64,000 nucleotides of DNA from Arthrobacter globiformis. Its GTDB lineage: Bacteria; Actinomycetota; Actinomycetes; Actinomycetales; Micrococcaceae. The notes beneath the pieces were generated by a model, which saw only the letters and a program-made list of their open reading frames with translations, made no database searches and was not told the DNA's origin. Below, piece after piece: positions 19,779 to 29,337 of the stretch (the stretch's first letter is position 1; each line of letters opens with the position of its first letter). The stretch is from assembly GCF_003261175.1 (NCBI RefSeq), contig NZ_QLNP01000089.1, positions 62,001-126,000 of the forward strand, given 5' to 3'. The position numbers and the translations under genes are program-made.

Positions 19779-21116
19779 CGTGCAGCGGTTTAAGGTGCGG
19801 CTGCCCCGGGTGCGGCTGTCCAGCTTGCGGCGGCCCGCGCTGCAGTTGCCCAAGGTGCAGCACCAGATTCGCCCGGCCAGGGTGTGGTCCGAGGCCAGCA
19901 GTTTGGCGCGGCTGGCGCTCGGCCCCGCCTGGCGGATGGCCGATGGCGTGTGGGGCCGCCGCGTCCGGCCCGTCCTGTCCGTGGTCAGCGTCCTGGGCTG
20001 GTCCGTGCTGGCCGCTGCAGTTCTCTTGTGGGCGGCCGGCAACGCCTACGGCTGGCAGGAGGCCAAGGCTGCCGCCATTGCGGCGGTGGTTCTCTTCGTC
20101 ATCGCCGGCGGGTTCATCCTGGGCAGGTCCTCCTATGGGGTCCTGCTTGACCTCGCGCGGACCAGGGTGGCGGTGGGGGACAGCGCCGTGGGAAGCATTG
20201 CGGTGTCCAACACGTCTGCCCGGCCGCTCCTGCCGGCTGACCTCGAACTGCCCGTCGGGGCAGCCACCGCAGTCTTCCACCTCCCACGGATGAAGCCGCA
20301 GCAGGTGCACGAGGACCTGTTCACCATCCCGACGGCGCGCAGGGCCGTCATCGTGGTGGGTCCTGTGCGCTCCGTCCGTGCCGATCCGCTGCACCTGCTC
20401 CGCCGGCAGGTGCTCTGGACGGAACCGCAGGACCTGTACGTGCATCCGCGGACCGTGGCGCTGGCCGGCTCCGCCGCAGGGTTCATCCGCGACTTGGAAG
20501 GCATGCCCACCACGGAACTGTCGAGCGCGGATGTTTCCTTCCACGCGCTGCGCGACTACGTCCCGGGGGATGACCGCCGGCACATTCACTGGAAAACCAC
20601 GGCCCGGACCAACAAGCTCATGGTCCGCCAGTTTGAGGAAACCCGCCGTGCCCACCTGGCCATTTCGCTGTCCATCAACACCGACGAATACGCCTCGGAG
20701 GAGGAATTCGAGCTGGCCATCTCGGCAGCCGCGTCGATCGGGCGCCAGGCCATCCGCGAGCAGCGCGAACTGGACGTCCTGACCCAGGCGGGTCCGCTGC
20801 GCTGCGAGACCGGCCGCAACATGCTGGACGACATGACCAGGGTCGTCGGCACCCCGCTGCGGAAGACCGCCGTCGACCTCGCCCGCACGCTTGCCGACAC
20901 GGTGCCCAACGCCTCCGTGGTCTTCTTCGTGGTGGGCAGCCAGGTGACACCCACCCAGCTGCGCTCGGCCGCCGCCTCGGTGCCGCCCGGCGTCCGAAGC
21001 CTCGCCGTGCTTATCGACCTGGGCGCCACCCCGGCCCGCGCCAACATCGGCGACCTCACGGTCCTCACCGTGGGTGACCTCTCCGACCTTCCCTCCGTCC
21101 TGCGAAAGGCTGCAGC

Positions 21117-23558
21117 ATGAGTGAGGCCCCAGGTCTCCGCCCCCGCCGTTCAACCCGGACAGGCCGCCCGGAAAGCCCCCGCCGCCTGGTCACGCCGGCC
21201 GCCCAGTCCGCCTTTGCCGATGGCCGGCCGCTGTGGCATTTCGTGCTCGACGGCGGTGCCCTCACCGTTCTGCTCGGGCTGGGTGTCCTGGGGTTCAGCC
21301 TCAGCTTCGGCGGCGACCCGTATTACCTGATTGCCGGTTTTGGCGGGATCATCCTTGGCCTGGCCATCGCTGCCTGCAACGCCCATTTCCGGCTGGGGCT
21401 GGTGATCACCACGGCTGCGGCCTTTGGCGCCTACCTGGTGCTGGGGACAGTCCTCGCCGTTCCCGATGCCGCGGTGGCGGGATTCCTCCCCAGCCTGGAA
21501 TCCCTGCGGACGCTGTTGCTCGGCGTCGTCTTCTCGTGGAAGGACATGCTCACCGTCGGAGTGCCCGTGGGCACCGCGGGTGGCGTGCTGATCGTTCCGT
21601 TCCTGAGCTCCCTCATCACGGCCGTGGCCGCCGGTGTCCTGACCTGGCGGATCCGGAGCCCCTACTGGCCGCTGCTGCCGGTCCTGGTCCTGTTTGTCAC
21701 CGGCATCGCCTTCAGCACAAACGCCGGGTTCCTGACCGTGGAGAGGGGCATCGCGCTGACGGTGGTGGGTATCGCCTGGGCCACCTTCCGGCGGGACGCC
21801 CTGCGCCGGCGCGACACGCGCAAGGTCTCGGTGAACCGCCCCCAGTACGACGCAGGCACGGCCGGTAAGGCACGCATGCGCCGCCTCGCGGCCGGAGCCG
21901 CGGTCCTGGCGGCAACGGTGGGAATTACCGCGGCAGTCTCGCCGCTGATCGCCGCCGGTGACGAGCGGCGCGTCCTCCGCAACGTCGTCGTTCCGCCCTT
22001 TGATCCCAAGGACTACGTCACGCCGTTGGCGAGCTTCCGGAACTTCGTCAAGGACAAGAAGGACGACGCCCTGTTCACGGTCAAGGGGCTGCCCAAGGAC
22101 GCCCGGGTCCGGCTCGGGGCACTCGATTCCTACAACGGCACCAACTACGCGATGGATCCTAACGGTTCCGGCAGCTTCAGCAAGGTGGGTGACGCGAAAT
22201 CGATCAACACGCTCGCCGACGCCACGGACACGGTCCCGACGAATGACTACAGCCTGGACATCACCATTGATGACTATCAGGGCTACTTCGTTCCGGGCGG
22301 ACGGAAGACCACCGGCCTCAGCTTCGGCCAGGGCTCGTCCGCCGCTGCCTCAGGGCTGTACTTCAACTCCGGAACCGACACCGCGGTGACCACCCAGGGT
22401 CTGTCCAGTGGTGACTCCTACACTGTGCAGGTCTCGGACCCGGTGAAGCTGGAGCACGGGCAGCTGACACAATACGACTTCGCCAAGGTCAGCCTGCCGG
22501 ACACCAGCGAAGTGCCGCCGGTGGTGGGCGCCCAGGCCAACGACCTGGCCGCGGACGCCCCGACCGCTGTGGACCAGGTCCGGCAGATCGAGGCCCATTT
22601 CCAGAAGAAGGGTGCCTTCAGCAACGGGCTTATTGCCGACGGCCAGCTTCCCAGCGTCTCCGGGCACGGTGCGGGGCGCATCCGCGACCTGCTGACCGCC
22701 AAGCAGATGCTGGGCGACGATGAGCAGTATGCCGTGGCGATGTCCCTGATGCTGCGGCACCTGGGCATCCCCTCGCGCGTGGTCATGGGCTTCTACCCTG
22801 ATCCGAAGAGCCCGGAGAACGGAGCCGGCGAAATCAAGATCATGGGCAAGGACGTCCACGCCTGGGTGGAGGTGGCGTTCGACCGGGTGGGCTGGGTGGC
22901 CTTCGACCCCACACCGCCCAAGGACAACGTTCCCATCCCGCCCGACCCGGAAAGCAAGTCCAAGCCGAAGCCCCAGGTCCTGCAGCCGCCGCCCCCGCCG
23001 CAGGAACCCGCCGACCTGCCGCCGGACTCCTCTCCCGACGCGCTCGACGCCGACGAGAAGAAGAACAATCCCTGGCTGCTGTGGGGTCCCATCCTCACAG
23101 CCATCGGCATCGCCATGATTCCCGTAGGCATCCTCGCCCTGCCGCTGCTGCTCATCGCCCTGCTGAAGTCCCGGCGCCGGAAGGCCCGCTTCACTGGCGG
23201 CGACCCTGCCCAGCGCGTCGGCGGCGGCTGGAACGAGGTCCTCAGCCTGGCAACGGACATGGGCGCCGCCGTTGACAGCCGCGCAACCAGGCGGGAAACG
23301 GCGGCGGTAGTTGCCGAGGCGTTCCCCGCCACCGGCGCCACCACCACCGTGCTGGCGCACCGGGCTGACGCCTCCATCTTCGGGGCGGGCCAGCCGAGTG
23401 AGGATGAGGTCCGGGAGTACTGGGACGTGGTGGATGGCTCCCTCAAGGAGATGACCGGGGCGGTCGGCTTCTGGCGGCGCCAGCGGGCGCGGTTCTCGCC
23501 CCGGTCGCTGCTGGCCGAGGCCCGGGCCGCCCTGGCCGCGCGGGGGTTCCGGCGGTGA
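21117..23558 (+). CDS. TgpA-like membrane transglutaminase-fold protein, catalytic Cys replaced by Asp
   Basis: The 813-residue protein has about six N-terminal membrane helices (residues 38-245), a large outside region with the transglutaminase core at about 500-610, a Pro-rich stretch (PPPPPQEPADLPP), one more helix near 660-685 and a cytoplasmic tail. In the core, the position that is Cys in active members (GDCEQYA-type) reads GDDEQYA, giving Asp535. His581 (DVHAWVEV) and Asp597 (VAFDPTP) of the triad are kept. It therefore probably lacks transglutaminase/protease chemistry and may bind peptides or act as a scaffold. It corresponds to the Tgm gene of PFNA clusters. It overlaps both neighbours by four bases. 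Confidence 0.9.
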   Translation: MSEAPGLRPRRSTRTGRPESPRRLVTPAAQSAFADGRPLWHFVLDGGALTVLLGLGVLGFSLSFGGDPYYLIAGFGGIILGLAIAACNAHFRLGLVITTAAAFGAYLVLGTVLAVPDAAVAGFLPSLESLRTLLLGVVFSWKDMLTVGVPVGTAGGVLIVPFLSSLITAVAAGVLTWRIRSPYWPLLPVLVLFVTGIAFSTNAGFLTVERGIALTVVGIAWATFRRDALRRRDTRKVSVNRPQYDAGTAGKARMRRLAAGAAVLAATVGITAAVSPLIAAGDERRVLRNVVVPPFDPKDYVTPLASFRNFVKDKKDDALFTVKGLPKDARVRLGALDSYNGTNYAMDPNGSGSFSKVGDAKSINTLADATDTVPTNDYSLDITIDDYQGYFVPGGRKTTGLSFGQGSSAAASGLYFNSGTDTAVTTQGLSSGDSYTVQVSDPVKLEHGQLTQYDFAKVSLPDTSEVPPVVGAQANDLAADAPTAVDQVRQIEAHFQKKGAFSNGLIADGQLPSVSGHGAGRIRDLLTAKQMLGDDEQYAVAMSLMLRHLGIPSRVVMGFYPDPKSPENGAGEIKIMGKDVHAWVEVAFDRVGWVAFDPTPPKDNVPIPPDPESKSKPKPQVLQPPPPPQEPADLPPDSSPDALDADEKKNNPWLLWGPILTAIGIAMIPVGILALPLLLIALLKSRRRKARFTGGDPAQRVGGGWNEVLSLATDMGAAVDSRATRRETAAVVAEAFPATGATTTVLAHRADASIFGAGQPSEDEVREYWDVVDGSLKEMTGAVGFWRRQRARFSPRSLLAEARAALAARGFRR

Positions 23559-24970
23559 ACGGTTCGCCTGTGACCGGCGGGGGAGCTGAAGCTGCGGGAG
23601 GGTCTGCGGCTGCCGGGGGAGCCGGGCCCTGCCCCCGCTGCGGGCAGGGCGTCCGCAGCGGGGCAAGCTTTTGCGGCGCGTGCGGGACGCCACTGCCTAA
23701 CCGGGGACCCCGGCTCGACCGGGGAGCCACGCGCAGTCCGGGAGTTCCGCCCGGCCTGGGCGGGAGGCAAGCGGCTCCGATTCCCGGTAGCATCCCGGTA
23801 GGGCTGGGGGAAGGAACGGATATGTCAGGCACGCTCACGCTGGTTCCAGCGGCGCCGGGCAAGCGTCTCGGCGCTGCCGTCCTCGATTGGCTTGCCCCGG
23901 TGGCCATCCTGACCGTTCTGATGTCCTTCGGGTTCGCTGGCATCACCAGCACGCGGAGCGCCGGGCTCATCATCTACGACACCAGCCTGCTGGCCATCCT
24001 GTCCGGAATCGGCGCCGGACTGGTGCTGGTCTACGCCTTCGCCGTGGCAAGTGTCGAGGGCCGCTCCGGCAACACCATCGGCAACCAGCTCATGGGCATC
24101 CGCAGTGCCGACAAGGACGGGTACGCCCCAGGGTTCGGTGCTGTGTTCCTGCGGGGCGTCGTGACCGGAGCCGGCATCCTGCTGGCCGTCCTTGCTGCAG
24201 TATTGCTGGTTGTTTTGAGGTTGTTCGACGCCGCCCTGCTCATCCTGGGGCCGTTGCTGCTCCTTGGGACTGCCTGGGCTGTGCTGGTGGTGCTCTCCAG
24301 CGCCTGGGACCGCAACGGCAGGCTCCGCGGATGGCATGACCGCGCCGCCAAAACCCTCGCGTTCGACGTCGTTCGTGGCCGCAACCCCGTGGCCACCGGC
24401 GGCATCGAAGGCCCGTACAGTTTCGCGCCGCTGGACCTGCCCCCGGTGCAGCAGGTGGCCTCCCCGATTGCCTCCCGCACCCCGCTAGCCTCCCGCACCC
24501 CGGTTGCTTCCAACACCACCGCTGAGCCGGCACCGCCTGCAGCCCTGGACGCCACCGACCGTCCGGTCGACGCTGTTCACCCGGATGACGCCATGGACCG
24601 CACCCAGGTGCGTGCCGGGGCACGGCATGACGCCCCCGAGGCGGTGCTGAGGATAAGGCTCGACGACGGCCGCGACTTCCGCCTGGAGCGGAGCGTCCTG
24701 ATCGGCCGGAACCCTGCCCCCGCTGCTGGAGAATCCCAGGCCCAGCTGCTGCCCGTCCCGGACCCCGGCAGAACCATTTCCAAGACCCACCTCCACCTGC
24801 TCACGGACGGCGCCGGCGTCTGGATAACCGACCGCCACTCGACCAACGGCAGCGCCATCACCACAGCCGACGGCATGCGCACGGCGCTACAGCCCGGCGT
24901 ACCCGCATTTGTCAGCCCCGGAACCACAGTTCACTTCGGGGACCGCACCTTCAACGTAGGACAGGCATGA
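23555..24970 (+). CDS. Zinc ribbon - RDD membrane - FHA domain protein
   Basis: The 471-residue protein starts at a GTG that overlaps the previous stop (GTGA). Residues about 25-48 form a CPRCG...CGACG zinc ribbon. Four hydrophobic helices (about residues 108-255) form an RDD domain, with the RDD-type arginine and GNQLMGIRSADKDG present. A Pro/Ala/Thr linker with a repeated ASRTP unit follows. The C-terminal 110 residues are an FHA domain with SVLIGRNP, SKTHLHL and DRHSTNGS, so phosphothreonine-binding residues (Arg, Ser, Asn) are intact. It should dock phosphoproteins, probably kinase targets, at the membrane. It overlaps the phosphatase start by four bases. Confidence 0.88.
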   Translation: MNGSPVTGGGAEAAGGSAAAGGAGPCPRCGQGVRSGASFCGACGTPLPNRGPRLDRGATRSPGVPPGLGGRQAAPIPGSIPVGLGEGTDMSGTLTLVPAAPGKRLGAAVLDWLAPVAILTVLMSFGFAGITSTRSAGLIIYDTSLLAILSGIGAGLVLVYAFAVASVEGRSGNTIGNQLMGIRSADKDGYAPGFGAVFLRGVVTGAGILLAVLAAVLLVVLRLFDAALLILGPLLLLGTAWAVLVVLSSAWDRNGRLRGWHDRAAKTLAFDVVRGRNPVATGGIEGPYSFAPLDLPPVQQVASPIASRTPLASRTPVASNTTAEPAPPAALDATDRPVDAVHPDDAMDRTQVRAGARHDAPEAVLRIRLDDGRDFRLERSVLIGRNPAPAAGESQAQLLPVPDPGRTISKTHLHLLTDGAGVWITDRHSTNGSAITTADGMRTALQPGVPAFVSPGTTVHFGDRTFNVGQA

Positions 24971-25845
24971 ATTCACAGCAGGCGGCCGGAACCCCAGGGA
25001 CCGGCAACGAGCCCGGCCTCAAGCTGAGCTATGGCCACGGCACGGACCGTGGCCTTCGCCGCGAGCTCAATGAGGACTCCTACATTGCCTCGGATCCTGT
25101 GTTCGCCGTCGCGGACGGCATGGGCGGCCATGAAGCCGGCGAGGTGGCCAGCGGCATGTGCGTGCGGGCACTGGCACAGCTGCCACAACTGGCAACGGGG
25201 GAGCGGACAGCCACCGCGGGAGTGGTGCAGCAGTACCTTGCCAGCGCCGACGAATCGATCCGTTCCGCCACCGGCTCGCGCGCCGGAACCACGCTCAGCG
25301 GCGTGGTGGTGGTGGAACAGATGGGTGTTCCCTACTGGCTGGTCATGAACATCGGGGATTCCCGGACGTACCGGCTGAGCCAGGGCCGGCTCAGCCAAGT
25401 CAGCGTGGACCACTCCGAGGTCCAGGAGCTCGTCGAGAGCGGCGAGATCACGGCCGAGGAGGCCGCGGTGCATCCCCGCCGCCACGTGGTGACGCGCGCG
25501 CTCGGTGCGGGCGACGAGACCGAGGCCGACTACTGGCTCCTGCCCATAGAGGAAGGCGACCGGGTGATGGTGTGCTCGGACGGGCTCAACGGGGAACTGA
25601 CGGACGGACAGATTCTGGACGTCCTCAGCGCTGTCGAGGACCCGCAGGAGGCGGTGGACGCCCTGATCCAGGCAGCATTGCGGCGCGGAGGCCGGGACAA
25701 CATCACGGTGATCGTCGTCGATGCCAGGAACGTGCTCAATGATGCTGGTGTGGCCACGACCGCACCCCGGACTGCCGCCGACGCGGAAGAGGAGGACACG
25801 CTGCCGCGTGCCGGAAGCGAGGATGCTGTCAATGGCCGCAGCTAG
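24967..25845 (+). CDS. PP2C-family Ser/Thr protein phosphatase
   Basis: The 292-residue protein has all metal motifs of a PPM/PP2C phosphatase: RELNEDSYIA, VADGMGGHEAGEVAS, the GDSRTYRL strand, VCSDGLNGELTDGQI, and GGRDNITVIVVDA near the end. There is no transmembrane helix, unlike PstP, so it is probably cytoplasmic like PrpC. It should remove phosphates placed by the kinase encoded two genes downstream. The start overlaps the FHA protein's stop (ATGA). The acidic tail (DAEEEDTLPRAG) contains a single Thr that could itself be a phosphosite; that is speculation. Confidence 0.93.
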   Translation: MNSQQAAGTPGTGNEPGLKLSYGHGTDRGLRRELNEDSYIASDPVFAVADGMGGHEAGEVASGMCVRALAQLPQLATGERTATAGVVQQYLASADESIRSATGSRAGTTLSGVVVVEQMGVPYWLVMNIGDSRTYRLSQGRLSQVSVDHSEVQELVESGEITAEEAAVHPRRHVVTRALGAGDETEADYWLLPIEEGDRVMVCSDGLNGELTDGQILDVLSAVEDPQEAVDALIQAALRRGGRDNITVIVVDARNVLNDAGVATTAPRTAADAEEEDTLPRAGSEDAVNGRS

Positions 25846-27559
25846 CTATGTGCCCGGCGGATGGCTAGGCCTCATCCGCTCGGGAACTGCGGTGATCCTC
25901 GACCCCGCCACTCCGGCCCCGCTGGTCAGCACGGTGTGGGATTTGCTGGAGACCTGTCCGGACGCAGCCGCGGTTTTGCATGCCGTGACGGGAGGTTTCG
26001 GTGCACCGCTGTCCGCCAGCCCGTGGTTCGGGATCATCGCCTTCAGCGATTCGCTGCGGGTGTTCCTGCGCGGCGACATCGACCTGACGGTCCAGCTTCC
26101 GTCGGGTCCCGTGAATCTGGACGGCCGGAACGTCACCACCTGGACCGAGCGCTGGCTGGACGCCCCCGAGTGGTTCAGTGTTGCGGCGCCTGCCGGGGCG
26201 GCATCCCTGCTGTCAGAGCTGCCCGTGGTGGAAGGGGCCGTCCTCTTGCAGTCACTGCGGATCAGTGTTGCCGGATCCATCGGTGCCCTGCCGGCCGGCG
26301 CCGGATCAGTTGGTGCCCTGCCGGCTGCGGCCGAGCCAGCAGGTGTGCTGCCTGCCGGCACGCATACTGCCGCCGAGCTTTCCGCCGCCCCGGAGGCTGG
26401 GGCCGCCTACTCGGAGGTGTCGGCTGAGACCATGGTGGGCCTCACCGAGGACGCATCCGTCGAGGCAGAGGAACCGGAGGAACCGGAGGCTGCCGTGCCT
26501 GCAATCGAGGCGCCGGCCCAGCCGGATGGACACGAGCCCGCCGCCGAACTCACCGCTTCAGCCACCGAATTCACCAGTTCGTACGACCATCTTTGGGACA
26601 AGACCGTGGTGCGCAGCATCGAGGACGCCGCCGTGCGGACCGATGAGGAGGACGACGGCGGCACTCCGGCCACTGGGGAGGCGGCAGTTCCGGACATGGC
26701 AGTTCCGGAGACCGCGGGCCTGGAAACAGCAGACGTAGAAACGGGGGCTCGGGAGGCGCCAGCCCCGGCGCCCCCGTCGGCCCCTTCGCAGGCAGGACTG
26801 ATCGACTCGGTGCCGTGGGCGACCGGAGGCGATCGTGCCCCGGGACCGGAGGTCGCGGCGTCGTTCTCAGCACCGGATGTCCGGTCGTTCGCCGGCCCCC
26901 GCGTCCCGCCGTCGTTCGCCGGCCCCCAGGTCCCGCCGTCGTTCATCTCCATGCCCGGCTCCACCGAGGCGGCGGAAGGGGACCACGACGGTCAGACCAT
27001 CCTCAAGAGCGAGCTCCCCACCTCCGGAGCGCAGCAGGCAGGACACGGACAGGAAGGCGGCCAGGGCGCAGAACCCGGACAGAGCGGGGTGGCTGGCAAC
27101 GGCCCGCTAGTGCTCGCCAGGGTGTGCCCCGGCGGCCATGCAAACCCTCCCACCAGCAGCCAATGCTTCACCTGCGGGAGGCAGTTGCCGGACGTGGCTG
27201 TCCAGGTGCCGCGCCCCAGGCTGGGCCGGCTGCGGCTGTCCACGGGAGAGCTGATCGAGCTGGACGAGTCGATTGTGATCGGGCGGCAGCCCTCCGTCTC
27301 GCGGGTCCAGGGCGGCACCATGCCCCGGCTGGTCCAGGTGGCGAGCCCCGGCGGCGACATTTCGAGGTCGCACGTGGAGGTCCGGCTGGAGGGTTGGCAC
27401 GTCATGCTGTGCGACCTGAAAGCTACCAACGGCACCGTGCTGGTCCGCGAGGGGCAGCCGCCGCGGCGCCTCGCCCAGAATGAGATGGCCATTATCCTGG
27501 ACGGCGACATCGCAGAACTCGGCGATGACGTTTCCTTGCGCTTTGAGGAGATCCTGTGA
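25832..27559 (+). CDS. FHA-domain protein with unknown N-domain, disordered linker and zinc ribbon
   Basis: About 575 residues. Residues 1-110 are a compact domain without a name (begins VPGGWLGLIRSGTAVILDP, later FLRGDIDLTVQ and TWTERWLDAPEWF). A long Ala/Pro/Glu-rich linker follows, with repeated GALPAGAG/GALPAAAE units and later FAGPRVPPSF/FAGPQVPPSF. Near residue 430 there is a zinc-ribbon-like pattern (CPGGH, then CFTCG), then an FHA domain (VIGRQP, SRSHVEVRL, KATNGTVL). No membrane helix. The start is uncertain between 25832 and 25823; both overlap the phosphatase gene. The stop overlaps the kinase start (GTGA). The order phosphatase-FHA-kinase suggests it is a direct kinase substrate or adaptor. 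Confidence 0.82.
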   Translation: MAAASYVPGGWLGLIRSGTAVILDPATPAPLVSTVWDLLETCPDAAAVLHAVTGGFGAPLSASPWFGIIAFSDSLRVFLRGDIDLTVQLPSGPVNLDGRNVTTWTERWLDAPEWFSVAAPAGAASLLSELPVVEGAVLLQSLRISVAGSIGALPAGAGSVGALPAAAEPAGVLPAGTHTAAELSAAPEAGAAYSEVSAETMVGLTEDASVEAEEPEEPEAAVPAIEAPAQPDGHEPAAELTASATEFTSSYDHLWDKTVVRSIEDAAVRTDEEDDGGTPATGEAAVPDMAVPETAGLETADVETGAREAPAPAPPSAPSQAGLIDSVPWATGGDRAPGPEVAASFSAPDVRSFAGPRVPPSFAGPQVPPSFISMPGSTEAAEGDHDGQTILKSELPTSGAQQAGHGQEGGQGAEPGQSGVAGNGPLVLARVCPGGHANPPTSSQCFTCGRQLPDVAVQVPRPRLGRLRLSTGELIELDESIVIGRQPSVSRVQGGTMPRLVQVASPGGDISRSHVEVRLEGWHVMLCDLKATNGTVLVREGQPPRRLAQNEMAIILDGDIAELGDDVSLRFEEIL

Positions 27560-29217
27560 GTTCCAAGCGGCCGGCGGCCCCACCGCCCCGCATCCCCGGT
27601 TTCAGCTATGTGAGCCTGCTCGGCTCCGGCGGCTTCTCTGACGTCTACCTCTACGAGCAGGACCGGCCGCGCCGCAAGGTGGCGGTTAAAGTACTGCTGT
27701 CCGGCCTCAAGACGGAGGGCGCCCGGCGCCGGTTTGAGTCCGAGGCCAACCTGATGGCCCAGCTGTCCTCGCACCCCTTCATCGTCACCATTTTCGAGGC
27801 CGAGGTGACCGGGGACGGGCATTCGTACCTCGCCATGGAGTACTGCTCACGGCCCAGCCTGGACGTCCGGTACCGCCGGCAGCGGTTCAGCGTCGATGAG
27901 GTCCTGGCCGTGGGTATCCAGGTGGCGTCCGCCGTCGAGACGGCGCACCGGGCCGGCATTGCCCACCGGGACATCAAGCCCGCCAACATCCTGGTCACGG
28001 ACTACAACCGCCCGGCACTCACCGACTTCGGCATCTCCGGCACGCTGGCCGGCGATGTTGATGAGGACGCGGGGATGTCCATCCCGTGGTCCCCGCCCGA
28101 ACAGTTCCGCGACGGCAACGTCGACGGCGTGATGGTGGACGTGTGGGCCCTCGGCGCCACGCTGTACACACTGCTCGCCGGACGGTCACCCTTCGTGCTG
28201 CCGGGGGCCGACAACTCCCAGCGCGAGCTTATTTCGCGCATCACCAGCATGCCCGTTCCGCGGCTGGGCCGCGCCGACGTGCCGGAGTCCCTTGAACTGG
28301 CCCTGGCCACGGCAATGGCCAAGTCGCCGGCCTCACGCTATTCGTCGGCTCACGCTTTCGCCCTTGCGCTGCAGCGGATCCAGGCCGAGCTCAACCTGTC
28401 CGTTACACCGTTCGAGGTGCTCGAGGAACGCCAGGAGGACGTGGACCTGGAGGACGGCGTCGAGGAGACGCGCGTCCGCAACGTCGCCTCCATCGACCCG
28501 GACCGGACCGGAAGCGCCCCGACGTTCCCGGCCCGCACCAAGCCGCTGGACGGCGGGGTTGCTCCCGCGGGCACGGCGCCGGGGCGGGGCCCTGGCACCA
28601 CTGCGCCAGCGCCGGCGCCGGCCCGCGTGGCGCCCCAGGCCACCTTTTCGACGGCGGGTACCGCGCCGGCCCGGGAGCCTGCTCCGGTAGTTACGCCGGC
28701 GGACGACTGGGCAGGCGCGACGGTCCTGCGCAGCAACCGGCCCAAGGCTGCGGAGGATGATGCATCCGGCCAGGCGGGGGACCAGCCAGTAGATCACGCG
28801 AAGCGGAACCTGTGGCTCGCCATCTCCGGCGGAACGCTCCTGGTGCTGGCGGTCATCGTGGGGATTGTGGTGGCGTCGGCTGCGCCGCAGCCGCAGGCCC
28901 GGCCGACCGAAACGGTCAGCAAGCCGCCCGCCGACGCCGTCGACGACGGGTCCGTGCCCGACGTCGCCAAGCTGGCCGGCAGCGCAGGCGCCCAGGGAAA
29001 GGTCCGCTTCACCTGGACCAACCCGCAGCCGAAGCCGGGGGACATGTACAAATGGCGGATCAAAACGGTCAAAGGCGGCGGAAGCTATCTGTCGACGTCG
29101 GCAACCCGGGTGGACGTCACCGCGAACCCGGCGGAACCCACCTGCGTCCAGGTCATCCTGGTCCGCAGCGACGGAACCGCATCACCGGCCGGCGAGGATT
29201 CCATCGCCTGCCTGTAG
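27556..29217 (+). CDS. Transmembrane Ser/Thr protein kinase with FN3-like ectodomain
   Basis: The 553-residue kinase has a P-loop GSGGFSDV (residues 23-30), Lys45 in VAVK, HRDIKPAN with Asp139, and DFG at 157-159. The APE motif reads PPE and the activation loop between DFG and PPE has no Thr beyond GT, unlike PknB. A linker rich in Pro, Ala and Thr follows, then one membrane helix (about 417-440) and a 110-residue outside domain with FN3-like strands (VRFTWTNPQP, YKWRIKTV) and a Cys pair. PASTA repeats are absent. It is the Pkb2-like kinase of the cluster and should phosphorylate FHA-partner proteins. Its start overlaps the previous stop by four bases. Confidence 0.93.
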   Translation: MSSKRPAAPPPRIPGFSYVSLLGSGGFSDVYLYEQDRPRRKVAVKVLLSGLKTEGARRRFESEANLMAQLSSHPFIVTIFEAEVTGDGHSYLAMEYCSRPSLDVRYRRQRFSVDEVLAVGIQVASAVETAHRAGIAHRDIKPANILVTDYNRPALTDFGISGTLAGDVDEDAGMSIPWSPPEQFRDGNVDGVMVDVWALGATLYTLLAGRSPFVLPGADNSQRELISRITSMPVPRLGRADVPESLELALATAMAKSPASRYSSAHAFALALQRIQAELNLSVTPFEVLEERQEDVDLEDGVEETRVRNVASIDPDRTGSAPTFPARTKPLDGGVAPAGTAPGRGPGTTAPAPAPARVAPQATFSTAGTAPAREPAPVVTPADDWAGATVLRSNRPKAAEDDASGQAGDQPVDHAKRNLWLAISGGTLLVLAVIVGIVVASAAPQPQARPTETVSKPPADAVDDGSVPDVAKLAGSAGAQGKVRFTWTNPQPKPGDMYKWRIKTVKGGGSYLSTSATRVDVTANPAEPTCVQVILVRSDGTASPAGEDSIACL

Positions 29218-29337
29218 CCCGGCCAGCCCTACCAACGGGCAGCCATAACACCCGGCAGCAGCAAGACGCGTAAGACGCCAACAGCTGCCCAGCATCAAAC
29301 AGCACCAACAACAAGACAGACGACAAGACAGGGAAAC
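29218..29337 (+). other. T-depleted A/C-rich spacer before the FHA-HTH gene
   Basis: This 120-base gap breaks the chain of overlapping genes. It holds only about five T residues and is rich in CAACAAGACAGAC-like sequence, with no stem I can find. It ends in the ribosome site CAGGG. It may act as an unstructured leader inside the operon transcript. A shorter similar stretch lies at 18748-18806. Confidence 0.4.

Noticed and set aside
22350-23693. Minus-strand frame opposite the transglutaminase-like gene
   Set aside because: Low-complexity Gly/Arg/Gln antisense sequence with no ribosome site.
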